64,000 bases of DNA from Archaeoglobus sp. JdFR-27. GTDB taxonomy: Archaea; Halobacteriota; Archaeoglobi; Archaeoglobales; Archaeoglobaceae. The DNA is taken from assembly GCA_002011235.1 (NCBI GenBank), contig MTMO01000034.1:1-64000 (forward strand), written 5' to 3'. How positions within the stretch are numbered: position 1 is the first letter of the stretch; each line of letters begins with the position of its first letter. Under the pieces are notes generated by a model. The model was not told the DNA's origin, made no database searches, and was given only the letters and a program-made list of their open reading frames with translations. A program made the translations under genes and the position numbers. Positions 30,282-40,368 of the stretch are shown here, piece by piece.

Positions 30282-31724
30282 ATGGAAGGGGCGAAAAAAT
30301 TGCTAAAAGATAATGACGTGAAGCAAGTCTTGTGCGCCTTTAGCGATGTAAGAGGGTTCATGCAGACATTTTCCATTCCTGCTAGGGAATTCCTCGAAGG
30401 TGGTGCATTTGAAAACGGGATTGGTTTCGATGGATCGTCAATAAGGGGTTTCAAAACTATAGAAGCAAGTGACCTTGTCTGGATGCCTGATCCAAAAACC
30501 ACAAAGATAATTCCGTGGATTGATGACCCAATTCAGAAAACAGCAATAATGTTTGGGAATGTTTATGAAGCATGGGGAGCAGAAATGGCTGACTGCGACC
30601 CTAGAGGTTATGTTGCAACAAGATATGAAAAGTTGCTTAAAGATGAAGGTATGAGTGCCATTTTCGGTCCAGAAATCGAATTCTTTGTCTTTGAAGGAAT
30701 GGATCCAACAAATCTGAACTGGGATATGTGGGTTTCACCGAATGGTGGAGCAGGAGATTCTTGGGGGCCACCAAGGATTATGCCCGAGAGTAGTGAAATC
30801 TCAGCGGGTGGATTTTTCATAAGGCCAAAAGAAGGATATTTCAGACCACCACCAGAGGATACAACCGTCGAATATAGAAACGAGTTAACGTACTATTTAG
30901 ATAAATTGGGTGTTCAAATTGAATATCACCACCACGAAGTGGCAACTGCTGGCCAAGTAGAGCTTGACTTCAAGCCGAAAACACTTGTGGATGTTGGGGA
31001 TGCGTTTTATCTCTATAAATTCGCCGCTAAAAATATTGCAGCCATGAACGGCTTGGTGGCTACCTTCATGCCCAAACCACTGTATCTCGATAATGCAAGT
31101 GGAATGCACACACATCAGAGTCTTTGGAAAGGAGAGCCATTTTCTGGAGAGGCTCTTTTTGCAGATCCCGATGATGATTACATGTTAAGCCAGAAGGCTC
31201 GCTATTACATAGGTGGATTGCTTGAGCATGCAAAAGCTCTTACCGCCTTGTGCTGCCCATCAATCAACTCATATAAGAGACTCGTTCCAGGATTTGAGGC
31301 TCCGATATACGTCTGCTGGAGCCCAAGAAACAGATCTGCCCTTGTTAGAGTTCCAATGTACCTGAAAAAACCCTCGGCAATAAGGCTCGAATACAGAGGG
31401 GTAGATCCAAGCTGCAACCCATATCTTGCGTTCTCGGCACAGCTTGCAGCGGGACTTGATGGTATAAAGAAGAAGATCGACCCAGGAGATCCGGTGTTGG
31501 AGGATGTTTACGAGCTGTCCCCTGAAAAGAAGAGGGAGTTCGGAATAGGTGAGCTTCCAACCACCCTCAGAGATGCATTGGATCACCTGGCAAGCGATGA
31601 ACTGATGCGCGAGGTTCTTGGTTCACACATATTCGATGCTTTTATGAGCTTGAAATACGATGAGTGGAACCAGTACTGCCTCTATATAACTCCGTGGGAA
31701 ATACTGAAATACTTCGATATCTAA
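30282..31724 (+). CDS. glnA: Glutamine synthetase type I
   Basis: GIGFDGSSIRGF, GPEIEFFVF, ASGMHTHQSLWK, KRLVPGFEAPIYVCWSPRNRSALVRVP. Confidence 0.95.
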   Translation: MEGAKKLLKDNDVKQVLCAFSDVRGFMQTFSIPAREFLEGGAFENGIGFDGSSIRGFKTIEASDLVWMPDPKTTKIIPWIDDPIQKTAIMFGNVYEAWGAEMADCDPRGYVATRYEKLLKDEGMSAIFGPEIEFFVFEGMDPTNLNWDMWVSPNGGAGDSWGPPRIMPESSEISAGGFFIRPKEGYFRPPPEDTTVEYRNELTYYLDKLGVQIEYHHHEVATAGQVELDFKPKTLVDVGDAFYLYKFAAKNIAAMNGLVATFMPKPLYLDNASGMHTHQSLWKGEPFSGEALFADPDDDYMLSQKARYYIGGLLEHAKALTALCCPSINSYKRLVPGFEAPIYVCWSPRNRSALVRVPMYLKKPSAIRLEYRGVDPSCNPYLAFSAQLAAGLDGIKKKIDPGDPVLEDVYELSPEKKREFGIGELPTTLRDALDHLASDELMREVLGSHIFDAFMSLKYDEWNQYCLYITPWEILKYFDI

Positions 31725-31758
31725 TATTTTTATCCAAAAAATTTAGGAGGTGTATAAA

Positions 31759-32076
31759 ATGGGCGTTCACAGGATCACGAGTGAGGCTGCAAAATATTAT
31801 GCCACAAAGGAGAAAATTTTAGGAACGGGAATTACCCTTTTCGGTACGGCTAGTGAAAAAGTGAATGAGATTAATAAAGAGGATTTGGAGGCTTTAGGAG
31901 ATCTTGCTGCTGCACTACTCCCCCACACTCCCGGTAACTCCGGTAAACTTATGGTTGTAGTTGCCAGACTTTTCTGGGCACTTGCCGGAGTTTCTGAAAA
32001 AGAATTCAAAATCCTGCCGTTGGAAGAAATAGAATCAATGGTAGAGAACCTTAAACAGAGAGTAGGGACAGAGTAA
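31759..32076 (+). CDS. Hypothetical small protein downstream of glnA
   Basis: MGVHRITSEAAKYYATKEKILGTGITLFGTASEKVNEINK...; preceded by GGAGGTG ribosome-binding site. Confidence 0.65.
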   Translation: MGVHRITSEAAKYYATKEKILGTGITLFGTASEKVNEINKEDLEALGDLAAALLPHTPGNSGKLMVVVARLFWALAGVSEKEFKILPLEEIESMVENLKQRVGTE

Positions 32077-32123
32077 CTTATAACCCAAACTTTTATTTTT
32101 AGCTATTTTCTTGGTGTTATAAG

Positions 32124-33200
32124 ATGGTGAGAGGAGTAATCCACATAATTAACCCCTACGACCCCGGAAAGTTCCCAGAGGATATCGCAAAGAAATACGG
32201 CATTCCTGAGGCGGAGGTTATATCCCTCTCTTCAAACGAGAACCCCTACCCACCTCCTGAGAGTGTAAGGAAAACTTATGAAGCTGCTTATGATAAAATA
32301 AATCTTTATCCTCATCCTTACTACCAAGAACTGAAAGAGGGGATCGCTGAATACGTTGGTCTAGATGAAGAATTGATAGCTGTTGGAAACGGTGCAAGTG
32401 AACTCCTGAAAATGATCTGTGAGGTAAATTTAGAGGCTTTTGATCCGGTAACAATTCCCATTCCTGGGTATACTCTATATGCGGTTCTTGCGATGCTGAT
32501 GGATGCCTCTATCAAGTTTATCGAATTTCCAGAGTATAAAATCAATGGTGATGACATTCTAAAAAACGATAGCAAGCTAATTTTTCTCTGCTCACCCAAC
32601 AATCCTACGGGTAATCTTATACCAGGGAAAGAGGTTAAGAAAATTTTAAAAGAAACCGAAGGTATAGTTGTAGTTGACGAAGCCTATACAGAGTTCTCCA
32701 AAAAATCCCACATCCATCTTTTGAAAAAGTACGATAACCTCATCATTGTCAGATCATTTTCCAAGTTCTTCTCTCTGGCTGGATTGAGGGTTGGTTATGC
32801 TGTTGGGAACCCCGAAACTATCGGAGCAATAGAGAAAATCAGACTTCCCTTCAACATCTCTTACATTTCAGCCCTCGTGGCAAGAGCCTGTCTCGATTCT
32901 TTAGATTACTTCGAATCGGCAAGAGACGAAATAATTAAAGAAAGAAATAGACTCGAGAAAGAATTAAGTAAGTTTGAGGAGATCGATGTATATCCATCTG
33001 ACTCGAATTTTATTTTAATAAAAATCAAAAAAGAGAGAGATTTTGAGACCAAGTTTCAAGAGAGTTTTGAGAGAAAAGGAATAATTCTCAGGAATGTTAC
33101 AGGCCTGTTAGGCCTAGAAGGGATCCATTTTCGAATTACAGTTAGCAGAAAGGATCATAACGATAAACTCTTAGATGTGATGCACAAACTTTTCGAGTAA
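32124..33200 (+). CDS. hisC: Histidinol-phosphate aminotransferase
   Basis: SSNENPYPPPESV, SPNNPTGNLIP, VVDEAYTEFS, RSFSKFFSLAGLRVGYAVGNP. Confidence 0.92.
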   Translation: MVRGVIHIINPYDPGKFPEDIAKKYGIPEAEVISLSSNENPYPPPESVRKTYEAAYDKINLYPHPYYQELKEGIAEYVGLDEELIAVGNGASELLKMICEVNLEAFDPVTIPIPGYTLYAVLAMLMDASIKFIEFPEYKINGDDILKNDSKLIFLCSPNNPTGNLIPGKEVKKILKETEGIVVVDEAYTEFSKKSHIHLLKKYDNLIIVRSFSKFFSLAGLRVGYAVGNPETIGAIEKIRLPFNISYISALVARACLDSLDYFESARDEIIKERNRLEKELSKFEEIDVYPSDSNFILIKIKKERDFETKFQESFERKGIILRNVTGLLGLEGIHFRITVSRKDHNDKLLDVMHKLFE

Positions 33201-33290
33201 TCTGTTATATTGTTACTATACTAAGGAAGTCTAAGGAAGTGGTATGTACATTTTCTCAAATTTACTTTTAATCAATCAGGATTCTATTAT

Positions 33291-33578
33291 TTGGGCTATC
33301 CCGAACCTAATGAGGGATCTCCAACAAATAAAACAATTCAGACGGCCAATCAAACAGAACTAAACGAGACAAACACTTCTGGAGCTAATCCTGTAGAAGT
33401 GAATACAACTTCATTGAACTTGAACCAGACTGAGCAGAACAATCAAACCGCATCTCAAAATCCAAACCTTATGAGTTCAGAACCCCTCCAAGAAAGCCTT
33501 ATCGGGGACGTTCTCAGTGATATATTAGAATTCATTTCGAACCTCATTCAAACAATAAGAGAATTTTTCAGCATTTAA
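33291..33578 (+). CDS. Asn/Thr/Gln-rich small protein with many N-x-T/S sequons
   Basis: TTG start; NKT, NQT, NET, NTS, NTT, NQT, NQT sequons; no signal peptide visible. Confidence 0.4.
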   Translation: MGYPEPNEGSPTNKTIQTANQTELNETNTSGANPVEVNTTSLNLNQTEQNNQTASQNPNLMSSEPLQESLIGDVLSDILEFISNLIQTIREFFSI

Positions 33579-33798
33579 TCTTAAAAAAGTAGAGGTTGGG
33601 CCACGAAAGTGGTCCTAAGGTAGGGGTTGGATGGAAGTAACCAAGTGGGAGCAAGAATATCTGCTTATATTATACCTAATAAACTTAACACTGTTATATA
33701 CAAGATTGAAATACCAGAAAAAATTTTGAAACATTTAACTTGAGTAACTCTGATTTAATTTAGATAAAATTCAGACAAAAATCAAAGGAATGATAAAA

Positions 33799-34569
33799 AT
33801 GGAGATGTATGTAGAGGCAAGCAAGAAAATAAAAAAGATAGCATCTGAGGTTGAGAATTCATTTTACACAACTGTTCTCACCGGAGCTGGAATTTCAGCA
33901 GAAAGCGGAATCCCAACTTTTCGAGGCAGGGATGGGCTTTGGAATAAATACCGTCCAGAGGAACTTGCAACTCCCCAGGCATTCGAAAAAGATCCCAAAC
34001 TTGTATGGGGGTGGTATACATGGAGAATGAAGCTCGTTTTCAGTAAGGAACCAAATCCAGGACATAAAGCTCTGGCAGAGATGGAGAAGATGGATCTGGT
34101 TAAATCCATAATAACACAGAATGTTGATGACTTGCATGAAAGAGCCGGGAGCAGAAACGTGATACACCTTCATGGAGAGCTAAAAGAAGTTATTTGCTCA
34201 AATAGAAGTTGTGATTACAAGGTCGAGGCAAAAACGATTCTTGATGAAATTGAGAAGAGACTCCCTACCTGCCCAGAATGTGGGTCATTGCTCAGACCGG
34301 GAGTGGTATGGTTTGGGGAGAGCTTACCAACGGAAGAACTCTCAAAGGCCTTCCAGGAGGCTGAAAAGAGCAAGGTCATTCTGGTTATAGGAACTTCAGC
34401 GGTTGTTCAGCCGGCTGCCTCGATTCCATTGATTACCAAACGAAAGGGTGGAAAAATAATCGAGATAAACCCAGATACCACCTCTCTCACCGGATTTGCC
34501 GATGTATCAGTTAGGGGAGGGGCCGGAGAAGTTCTAACTGCGATCCTTGAAATTTTGAAAAGAGATTAG
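33799..34569 (+). CDS. cobB: NAD-dependent protein deacylase (Sir2 family)
   Basis: LTGAGISAESGIPTFRGRDGLW, TQNVDDLHERAGSRNVIHLHGEL, CxxxxC...CPEC, GVVWFGE. Confidence 0.94.
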   Translation: MEMYVEASKKIKKIASEVENSFYTTVLTGAGISAESGIPTFRGRDGLWNKYRPEELATPQAFEKDPKLVWGWYTWRMKLVFSKEPNPGHKALAEMEKMDLVKSIITQNVDDLHERAGSRNVIHLHGELKEVICSNRSCDYKVEAKTILDEIEKRLPTCPECGSLLRPGVVWFGESLPTEELSKAFQEAEKSKVILVIGTSAVVQPAASIPLITKRKGGKIIEINPDTTSLTGFADVSVRGGAGEVLTAILEILKRD

Positions 34570-34593
34570 TGATAGATTTAATGATTTAACCCT

Positions 34594-35523
34594 CTAAAAC
34601 TTCTGCTCTCTGATGTAAGGCTTCCCCAGAGCAGAAGGAGCTCCAAATTTTTCTCTCTCCCTTATAACGCTGAATAGCAGCACAAGGATTGTGAATATGT
34701 AGGGGATCATTCTCATGAAATGGTATGAGACACCCAAACCGACCGCCTGAAGCTTGAAGGAGAGAACATCAAGACCACCGAAGAGATAGGCTCCGAAGAT
34801 GGCTCTCTGAGGCATCCATCCACTGAAAATAACCAAAGCCAGACAGATCCAACCTCTCCCAGCTGTAAGGCCGTCTGTCCATACCTTTGCATAGGCGAGA
34901 CTTAAATGCGCCCCACCAATTCCAGCAAGAAATCCACCTATAAGGACTGCCAGGAACCTTATTCTGTCTACAGGAATTCCCATCGTGTCTGCAGCCTCAG
35001 GATTCTCTCCAACTGCAAAGAGTTCCATCCCATACCTCGTCTTGTTCATCAAAAACCAGAGAAGAGGAACGAGAAAGATACCCACATAAACGACAGGATC
35101 TTGGTTGAAGATCGCATTTCCATACGGAATGCTGGAAAGAATGGGAATGTTTATGGGCTGAATGTAAGTGGCAACCTGCCCTACGAGATCTCTGCCAAGA
35201 AAGCCTGTAAGGCCGAGACCAAGAAGGACGAGCATCAATCCAGTCACAGCCTGATCTACCTTCAGCGATACCGTAAAGAAGGCATGAATCAATGCGAGTA
35301 GCAAACCAGCAATACCCCCAGCCAGAACTCCAAGCCAAGGATTTCCTGTTACCAAACTAATATAAAATCCGGTCATAGCACCGCTTACCATCACTCCCTC
35401 CAACCCCAGATTCAGCACTCCACTTCTCTCAGCTATTATTTCTCCAAGGGTAGCGAATAGCAATGGGGTTCCAGCCCTCATCGACGCAGCTATGAGAGAT
35501 GCAAGGAATTCAGCCTCAATCAT
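34594..35523 (-). CDS. ABC transporter permease (nucleoside/BMP type, COG1079-like)
   Basis: LLFATLGEIIAERSGVLNLGLEGVMVSGA...GENPEAADTMGIPVDRIRFLAVLIGG. Confidence 0.9.
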   Translation of the reverse strand: MIEAEFLASLIAASMRAGTPLLFATLGEIIAERSGVLNLGLEGVMVSGAMTGFYISLVTGNPWLGVLAGGIAGLLLALIHAFFTVSLKVDQAVTGLMLVLLGLGLTGFLGRDLVGQVATYIQPINIPILSSIPYGNAIFNQDPVVYVGIFLVPLLWFLMNKTRYGMELFAVGENPEAADTMGIPVDRIRFLAVLIGGFLAGIGGAHLSLAYAKVWTDGLTAGRGWICLALVIFSGWMPQRAIFGAYLFGGLDVLSFKLQAVGLGVSYHFMRMIPYIFTILVLLFSVIREREKFGAPSALGKPYIREQKF

Positions 35524-36584
35524 CTTTTCTCACCTTTTTCTCCAAATGATATGCTATATCTTGTGAAGAAATCGCCACCTATGATGAAAAGCACAACTAA
35601 AGCTTGAAAAACATCTACTATCGCAACGGGGATACCAAAGGTTGTTTGCATAGCAGAGCCTCCAACATATAGCAATCCGAAAAGGAAGGCAGCGACTATC
35701 ACAAACAACGGATTTCCTCTGGCAAGTAAAGCAACTGGGATTCCTGTATAGCCGTAGCCTGGAGAGACTGCTGCTCTAAGCCTTAAATGCAACCCGCTAA
35801 CCTCCATCATCCCAGCAAACCCTGCTATTGCACCACCTATAAGCATCGCTGAAACAATGATCTTCTTTCTGCTTATTCCAGCAAACTCAGCAGCTTTAGG
35901 GTTTGAGCCAACGATTTTAACAGCGAAGCCATAAGATGTTTTTGTTATAAGAATATAGATTGCAATAGCTATTAAAAATGAAATTATTACTCCAACATGA
36001 AATCTTGTTCCAAAAAATCTTGGAAGAATCGCATAATCATTAAAAAGATCTGAATACGGGAAGTTATAAACCTCCTTCCCCCTCATAGGCCCGTAAACAA
36101 GATACTCAACCCAATATATTGCAACGTAATTCAACAGAAGCGTTGAAATAATCTCGTTCAGATCAAACTTCGCTTTAAGAAAACCAGGAATCGACGCCCA
36201 TGCCATTCCAGCCAGCAAACCGAAAAGAACCATCAAGGGAAGCACGATAATCGGAGGATAGAAATAAAGAGCTACGAAGCTGGCAGCAAATGCTCCCATA
36301 TAAAGTTGGCCTTCAGCCCCTATGTTCCATAGTCCAGCCCTGAGTGGGATGGAGACTGCGAGTCCGGTGAGAATTATAGGGGCAGTTTTGACGAAGAGCT
36401 CTGTAAACCCGAATTTGGTACCAAACGCCCTACTGAGCATAACGCCATAGGCTTCCAATGGATTAACACCTATCGCTAAAAGCAAAACGCCGACGAAAAG
36501 AAGAGAAGTCAAAATGGAAGCGACTGGAATGATTATGTAAACAATTTTTGGTGTTTCAAGCCTCTTTTCAACCTTTATCCGCAT
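35520..36584 (-). CDS. ABC transporter permease (nucleoside/BMP type, COG4603-like)
   Basis: LRAGLWNIGAEGQLYMGAFAASFVAL...VGSNPKAAEFAGISRKKIIVSAMLIGGA; overlaps downstream permease. Confidence 0.9.
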   Translation of the reverse strand: MRIKVEKRLETPKIVYIIIPVASILTSLLFVGVLLLAIGVNPLEAYGVMLSRAFGTKFGFTELFVKTAPIILTGLAVSIPLRAGLWNIGAEGQLYMGAFAASFVALYFYPPIIVLPLMVLFGLLAGMAWASIPGFLKAKFDLNEIISTLLLNYVAIYWVEYLVYGPMRGKEVYNFPYSDLFNDYAILPRFFGTRFHVGVIISFLIAIAIYILITKTSYGFAVKIVGSNPKAAEFAGISRKKIIVSAMLIGGAIAGFAGMMEVSGLHLRLRAAVSPGYGYTGIPVALLARGNPLFVIVAAFLFGLLYVGGSAMQTTFGIPVAIVDVFQALVVLFIIGGDFFTRYSISFGEKGEKR

Positions 36585-36601
36585 TTTCTACACCTTTGAG
36601 T

Positions 36602-38185
36602 TTAGTTTTCCAGAAAACCACCTGACATAAGAATTCCAATTTTCTCCAAGTCAGCCTCTTCCCTGTCAAAGATTCCCCTTATCTTCCCTTCATAAATGAC
36701 TGCTATCCTGTCGCTAAGCTGCATTATCTCTTCTAAGTCTTCTGAGATGAGTAATACCGCTTTCCCCTCTTCAGCAAATGAGATTAGCCTTTTTCTCACG
36801 TACTCTATGCCAGCTATATCTAGACCACGAGTTGGTTGTGATGCAACAAGCAATACAGGATTTCTTGAGAGCTCTCTAGCAATTATCAGCCTCTGAATAT
36901 TTCCCCCAGAGAGCGTTCTTGCTGCAACCTTAGGTGATGGAGTTTTTATCCCAAATTCATCAATCAGCTTTTCAGCGTGCTTTTCGATAATCTCAAAATC
37001 CATAAACCCATTTTTTGTGAATTTTACATAATCGCGAAGGATAAGATTCTCTTCAACCGTTAGCGAAGGAGCCATTCCGGTTTCTATTCTGTCCTCTGGT
37101 ATGCATGAAATTCCCAAGGCCACTCTTCTGCCAACTCCGTAATCGGTTATGTCTTCACCATTGAAAATCAACCTTCCTTTCTCAACCTTCCTAGTCCCTA
37201 CTATCACCTCTTCTAGTTCCTTCTGTCCATTTCCAGAAACCCCAGCCATTCCGAGAATCTCTCCTCGCTTTACTGTAAGGTTGATTCCCTTTAAAGCAGG
37301 TAATCCACGATCGTTCTTTGCGTAGATCTCTTCAATCCTAAGAACAGGTTCACCAGATTCCTTTTTTTTCTTTTCAATGACGATCTCAACCTCTCTCCCT
37401 ACCATCAGCCTTGCAAGATCTTTCTCGTTCGTATCCTTTGTGATGAGTGTTCCAACATTTTTACCTCTCCTCAGGACTGTAATCCTGTCCGTTACTTCTA
37501 GAGCCTCTTTCAGCTTGTGAGTGATGAAAATTACCGTTAAACCCTCCTCAGACATTCTTCTTAGGGCTTTGAAAAGCTTTTCTGTTTCAATGGGGGTAAG
37601 AACAGAAGTTGGTTCATCGAGAATCAGAAGTTTTACATCTCTAAAAAGGGCTTTCAGAATTTCGACCCTCTGCTGCTCACCAACACTCATGTTAATAACT
37701 TGTTCATCAAAATCAACTTCTATACCATAGGTTTTAGATAATTTCTCAACCCTCTTTCTGGCCCATTCGTAGTCCATCAGCGGATCTTTAGGCGTTCGAT
37801 ATCCTAGGAGTATGTTATTCAGGGCTGTCATCTTGTTTACGAGCATGAAATGCTGATGGACCATTCCGATTCCAGCTTTGATTGCATCTCCAGGAGAATG
37901 AAACTCAACTTTCCCTCCATCAAATATTATCTCTCCTCCATCAGGTCTGTAAAGCCCATATAGAATGCTCATGAGAGTTGTTTTTCCCGCTCCGTTCTCT
38001 CCAAGCAGACCATGGATTTCACCTGCATTCACTTCAAAATCAACTTTATCGTTGGCAACCACTCTTGGGAAAATCTTCGTTATTCCTTTCATTTCAAGGA
38101 TTTTTTTATTCTCCATTTTGTTGTCTTCTGTTTTGTTTTCTGAATTCAATTCAGAACTTACCAAATTCGATCCCCCAAATCTCAT
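36602..38185 (-). CDS. ABC transporter ATP-binding protein, duplicated nucleoside/sugar type (COG3845-like)
   Basis: Two ATPase halves: GENGAGKTTLMSILYG...MSVGEQQRVEILKAL; GVSGNGQKELEEV...LSGGNIQRLIIAREL. Confidence 0.92.
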   Translation of the reverse strand: MRFGGSNLVSSELNSENKTEDNKMENKKILEMKGITKIFPRVVANDKVDFEVNAGEIHGLLGENGAGKTTLMSILYGLYRPDGGEIIFDGGKVEFHSPGDAIKAGIGMVHQHFMLVNKMTALNNILLGYRTPKDPLMDYEWARKRVEKLSKTYGIEVDFDEQVINMSVGEQQRVEILKALFRDVKLLILDEPTSVLTPIETEKLFKALRRMSEEGLTVIFITHKLKEALEVTDRITVLRRGKNVGTLITKDTNEKDLARLMVGREVEIVIEKKKKESGEPVLRIEEIYAKNDRGLPALKGINLTVKRGEILGMAGVSGNGQKELEEVIVGTRKVEKGRLIFNGEDITDYGVGRRVALGISCIPEDRIETGMAPSLTVEENLILRDYVKFTKNGFMDFEIIEKHAEKLIDEFGIKTPSPKVAARTLSGGNIQRLIIARELSRNPVLLVASQPTRGLDIAGIEYVRKRLISFAEEGKAVLLISEDLEEIMQLSDRIAVIYEGKIRGIFDREEADLEKIGILMSGGFLEN

Positions 38186-38208
38186 TCGAGGTTTAAAAGT
38201 TTAAAGAT

Positions 38209-38808
38209 TTAAAAGTTTAAAACATCTCTTGCACATTTAACAAGCTCAGGAGAGACAGAAAGATTAAATCTTTTTTTCAGTTCTTCTGCAATACTCTCGT
38301 CCTTTTTTACCCCACATCCATCGATTTTTTGCATGAAACCAGCTATCGTTTCAATTAATCCCCAAGGGTAAACAACCCAAACCCATTTTTTAAGAACCTC
38401 ACCCGAGTAATCTGGAGAGAATTTTGAGGTTTTTTTGTATTGAAGCACGACTGTTCTGATTTCTGAAGCTCCGGTTTTCTTAAGATGGGAGATTACAACA
38501 TTCAAAGTTTTACCGGTATCGGCAACATCATCCACCACCAAGACCTTCTTCCCTTCAATTTCAACGTTTATCGGTTGAGTTATTATTGCCTCATCTTTCG
38601 TCTGAACCACATCCCAATATTCCGCTTTCACGCTGTAAAGCTCTCTTATACCTAGAAAATCGCTTATAATCCTCCCAGGAATCCATCCTCCCCTTCCGAT
38701 TGCCACAATTACATCGGGCTTAAATCCTGATTTTTTGATGGACTTTGAGATCTTCAAACAGAGATCATAAATCTGATTCCATGAAAGCTGCCGACATTCG
38801 ACTTCCAT
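38209..38808 (-). CDS. Phosphoribosyltransferase (hypoxanthine/xanthine-type)
   Basis: VIVAIGRGGWIPGRIISDFLG; KVLVVDDVADTGKTL PRPP-binding motif. Confidence 0.88.
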   Translation of the reverse strand: MEVECRQLSWNQIYDLCLKISKSIKKSGFKPDVIVAIGRGGWIPGRIISDFLGIRELYSVKAEYWDVVQTKDEAIITQPINVEIEGKKVLVVDDVADTGKTLNVVISHLKKTGASEIRTVVLQYKKTSKFSPDYSGEVLKKWVWVVYPWGLIETIAGFMQKIDGCGVKKDESIAEELKKRFNLSVSPELVKCARDVLNF

Positions 38809-38982
38809 GTCTCTGAATAGTTATTGAGTTTTAAACCTTTTCCAATTTGGTTAAGGTTGAATGTTAGAATGGGGGTGGTTTTGTCGATTGATGTGTAAAG
38901 TTTAATTGCCGTCTTACAAATTTGTTCAAATTGGAATTGAAAAACCAAAACGAAAACCAAAATGAAAACTTAAATATGAAGT

Positions 38983-39903
38983 TTACAGCTTTCTTTTCCA
39001 ATATTCAATAGTTTCTGCGAGTCCTCCCTCTAAACTATAGCTCGGCTTGAAACCTATCTCTCTCGCCCTTGAAATGTCTGCTGCCGAATGTTTTATGTCT
39101 CCCTCCCTCTCTTCTTCGTAGATTGGATTTAGTTCCTTACCGGCAAGTCTGCATATAAGATGGGCAAGCTCATTTATACTAACGCTTTTTCCACTCGCTA
39201 TATTGTAAACACCCTTTCCCTTCTCCATAGCAAGCATATTTGCTTTCACCACATCCTTAACGTAGATAAAATCCCTTGTTTGCTCACCGTCTCCATAAAT
39301 TATCGGGTTCTCTCCTCGAAGAACCCTGAGGATGAATTTTGGTATTACAGCAGCGTAATCTGAGAAAGGGTCTTGCCTTGGACCATACACATTGAAGTAT
39401 CTAAGGCTTACACTTTTCAACCCATAAATCTCATTGTAAACCTTGCAGTAGTTTTCTGCAGCAAGTTTCGAAACTGCATATGGGGATTTAGGTTTTGGGA
39501 GAGTTGTTTCTTTAAGCGGAAGAGAATCGCTGTCTCCGTAAACAGCACAGGAAGAAGAGTAAATTATCTTTCTCACATCCCGAATTCTTGCAGCTTCAAG
39601 CACGTTAAGTGTTCCTTTTACATTCACTTCATTGGCTCGTGTTGGGTCTTTAACACTCTCCTGAACGCTAACAACAGCAGCAAGGTGGAAAACATAGTCT
39701 GTTTCTTTAAAAACATTCTTCAGCAAACTTAAATCGAGTATGTCCCCTCTCACCAGTTTTACATCCATTCCCTCTAGGTTTGAGAGGTTACCAGTCGAAA
39801 GGTTATCTATTACTGTAACCTCCATGGATTTAAAAAGCCCCCTTACAAGATTTGATCCAATGAAACCACAGCCTCCCGTTACAACTACTCTCATCCTCAC
39901 CAC
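38983..39903 (-). CDS. NAD-dependent epimerase/dehydratase (UDP-glucose 4-epimerase-like)
   Basis: VTGGCGFIGSNLV, YSSSCAVYG, SPYAVSKLAAENY, RYFNVYGPRQDP; ATG at 39894 also possible. Confidence 0.92.
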   Translation of the reverse strand: MVRMRVVVTGGCGFIGSNLVRGLFKSMEVTVIDNLSTGNLSNLEGMDVKLVRGDILDLSLLKNVFKETDYVFHLAAVVSVQESVKDPTRANEVNVKGTLNVLEAARIRDVRKIIYSSSCAVYGDSDSLPLKETTLPKPKSPYAVSKLAAENYCKVYNEIYGLKSVSLRYFNVYGPRQDPFSDYAAVIPKFILRVLRGENPIIYGDGEQTRDFIYVKDVVKANMLAMEKGKGVYNIASGKSVSINELAHLICRLAGKELNPIYEEEREGDIKHSAADISRAREIGFKPSYSLEGGLAETIEYWKRKL

Positions 39904-40368
39904 CTAAGGAAGAGGAAATAAAATGTTTCTGGAATTCATCATCATTTCGTTTTAACTTATTCAACTACCTTTTCAACTTTAACTTTCCTCTTTCCGATTA
40001 AACTTGAGATTCTGTATCCAACAAAAACCAATAATTGGGCAAATAAATCCCCAACTTGGTTCTTCTCGTTCTTGTAAATTACACAATCTACCTGCATTTT
40101 TGGAACTATGCTCGCAGCAATATTAAATGATTAATCTCCTTGACATGATTTTGGTCTTATCGAGAGCTGGCGCTACAATTAGCGTTTTACTCTTGAGAAA
40201 AATTGACAAAGAGGACACTCTCAAAGTATCTTCCCTTATAAACGTTCCTACGGTTTTCTCCTTAGAATTGCTAAGAACTTAAACTTCTCAAAATCTTGGT
40301 GGCTTTTCTGACTTCTCTGTAATTCCATTGAGCAAACTACAGATTACTTTGCAGATTACACTCGTAAC

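Noticed and set aside
32218-32602. Antisense ORFs over hisC, and similar antisense ORFs across glnA, purL, proS and cofH
   Set aside because: Shadow ORFs opposite strongly supported conserved genes.
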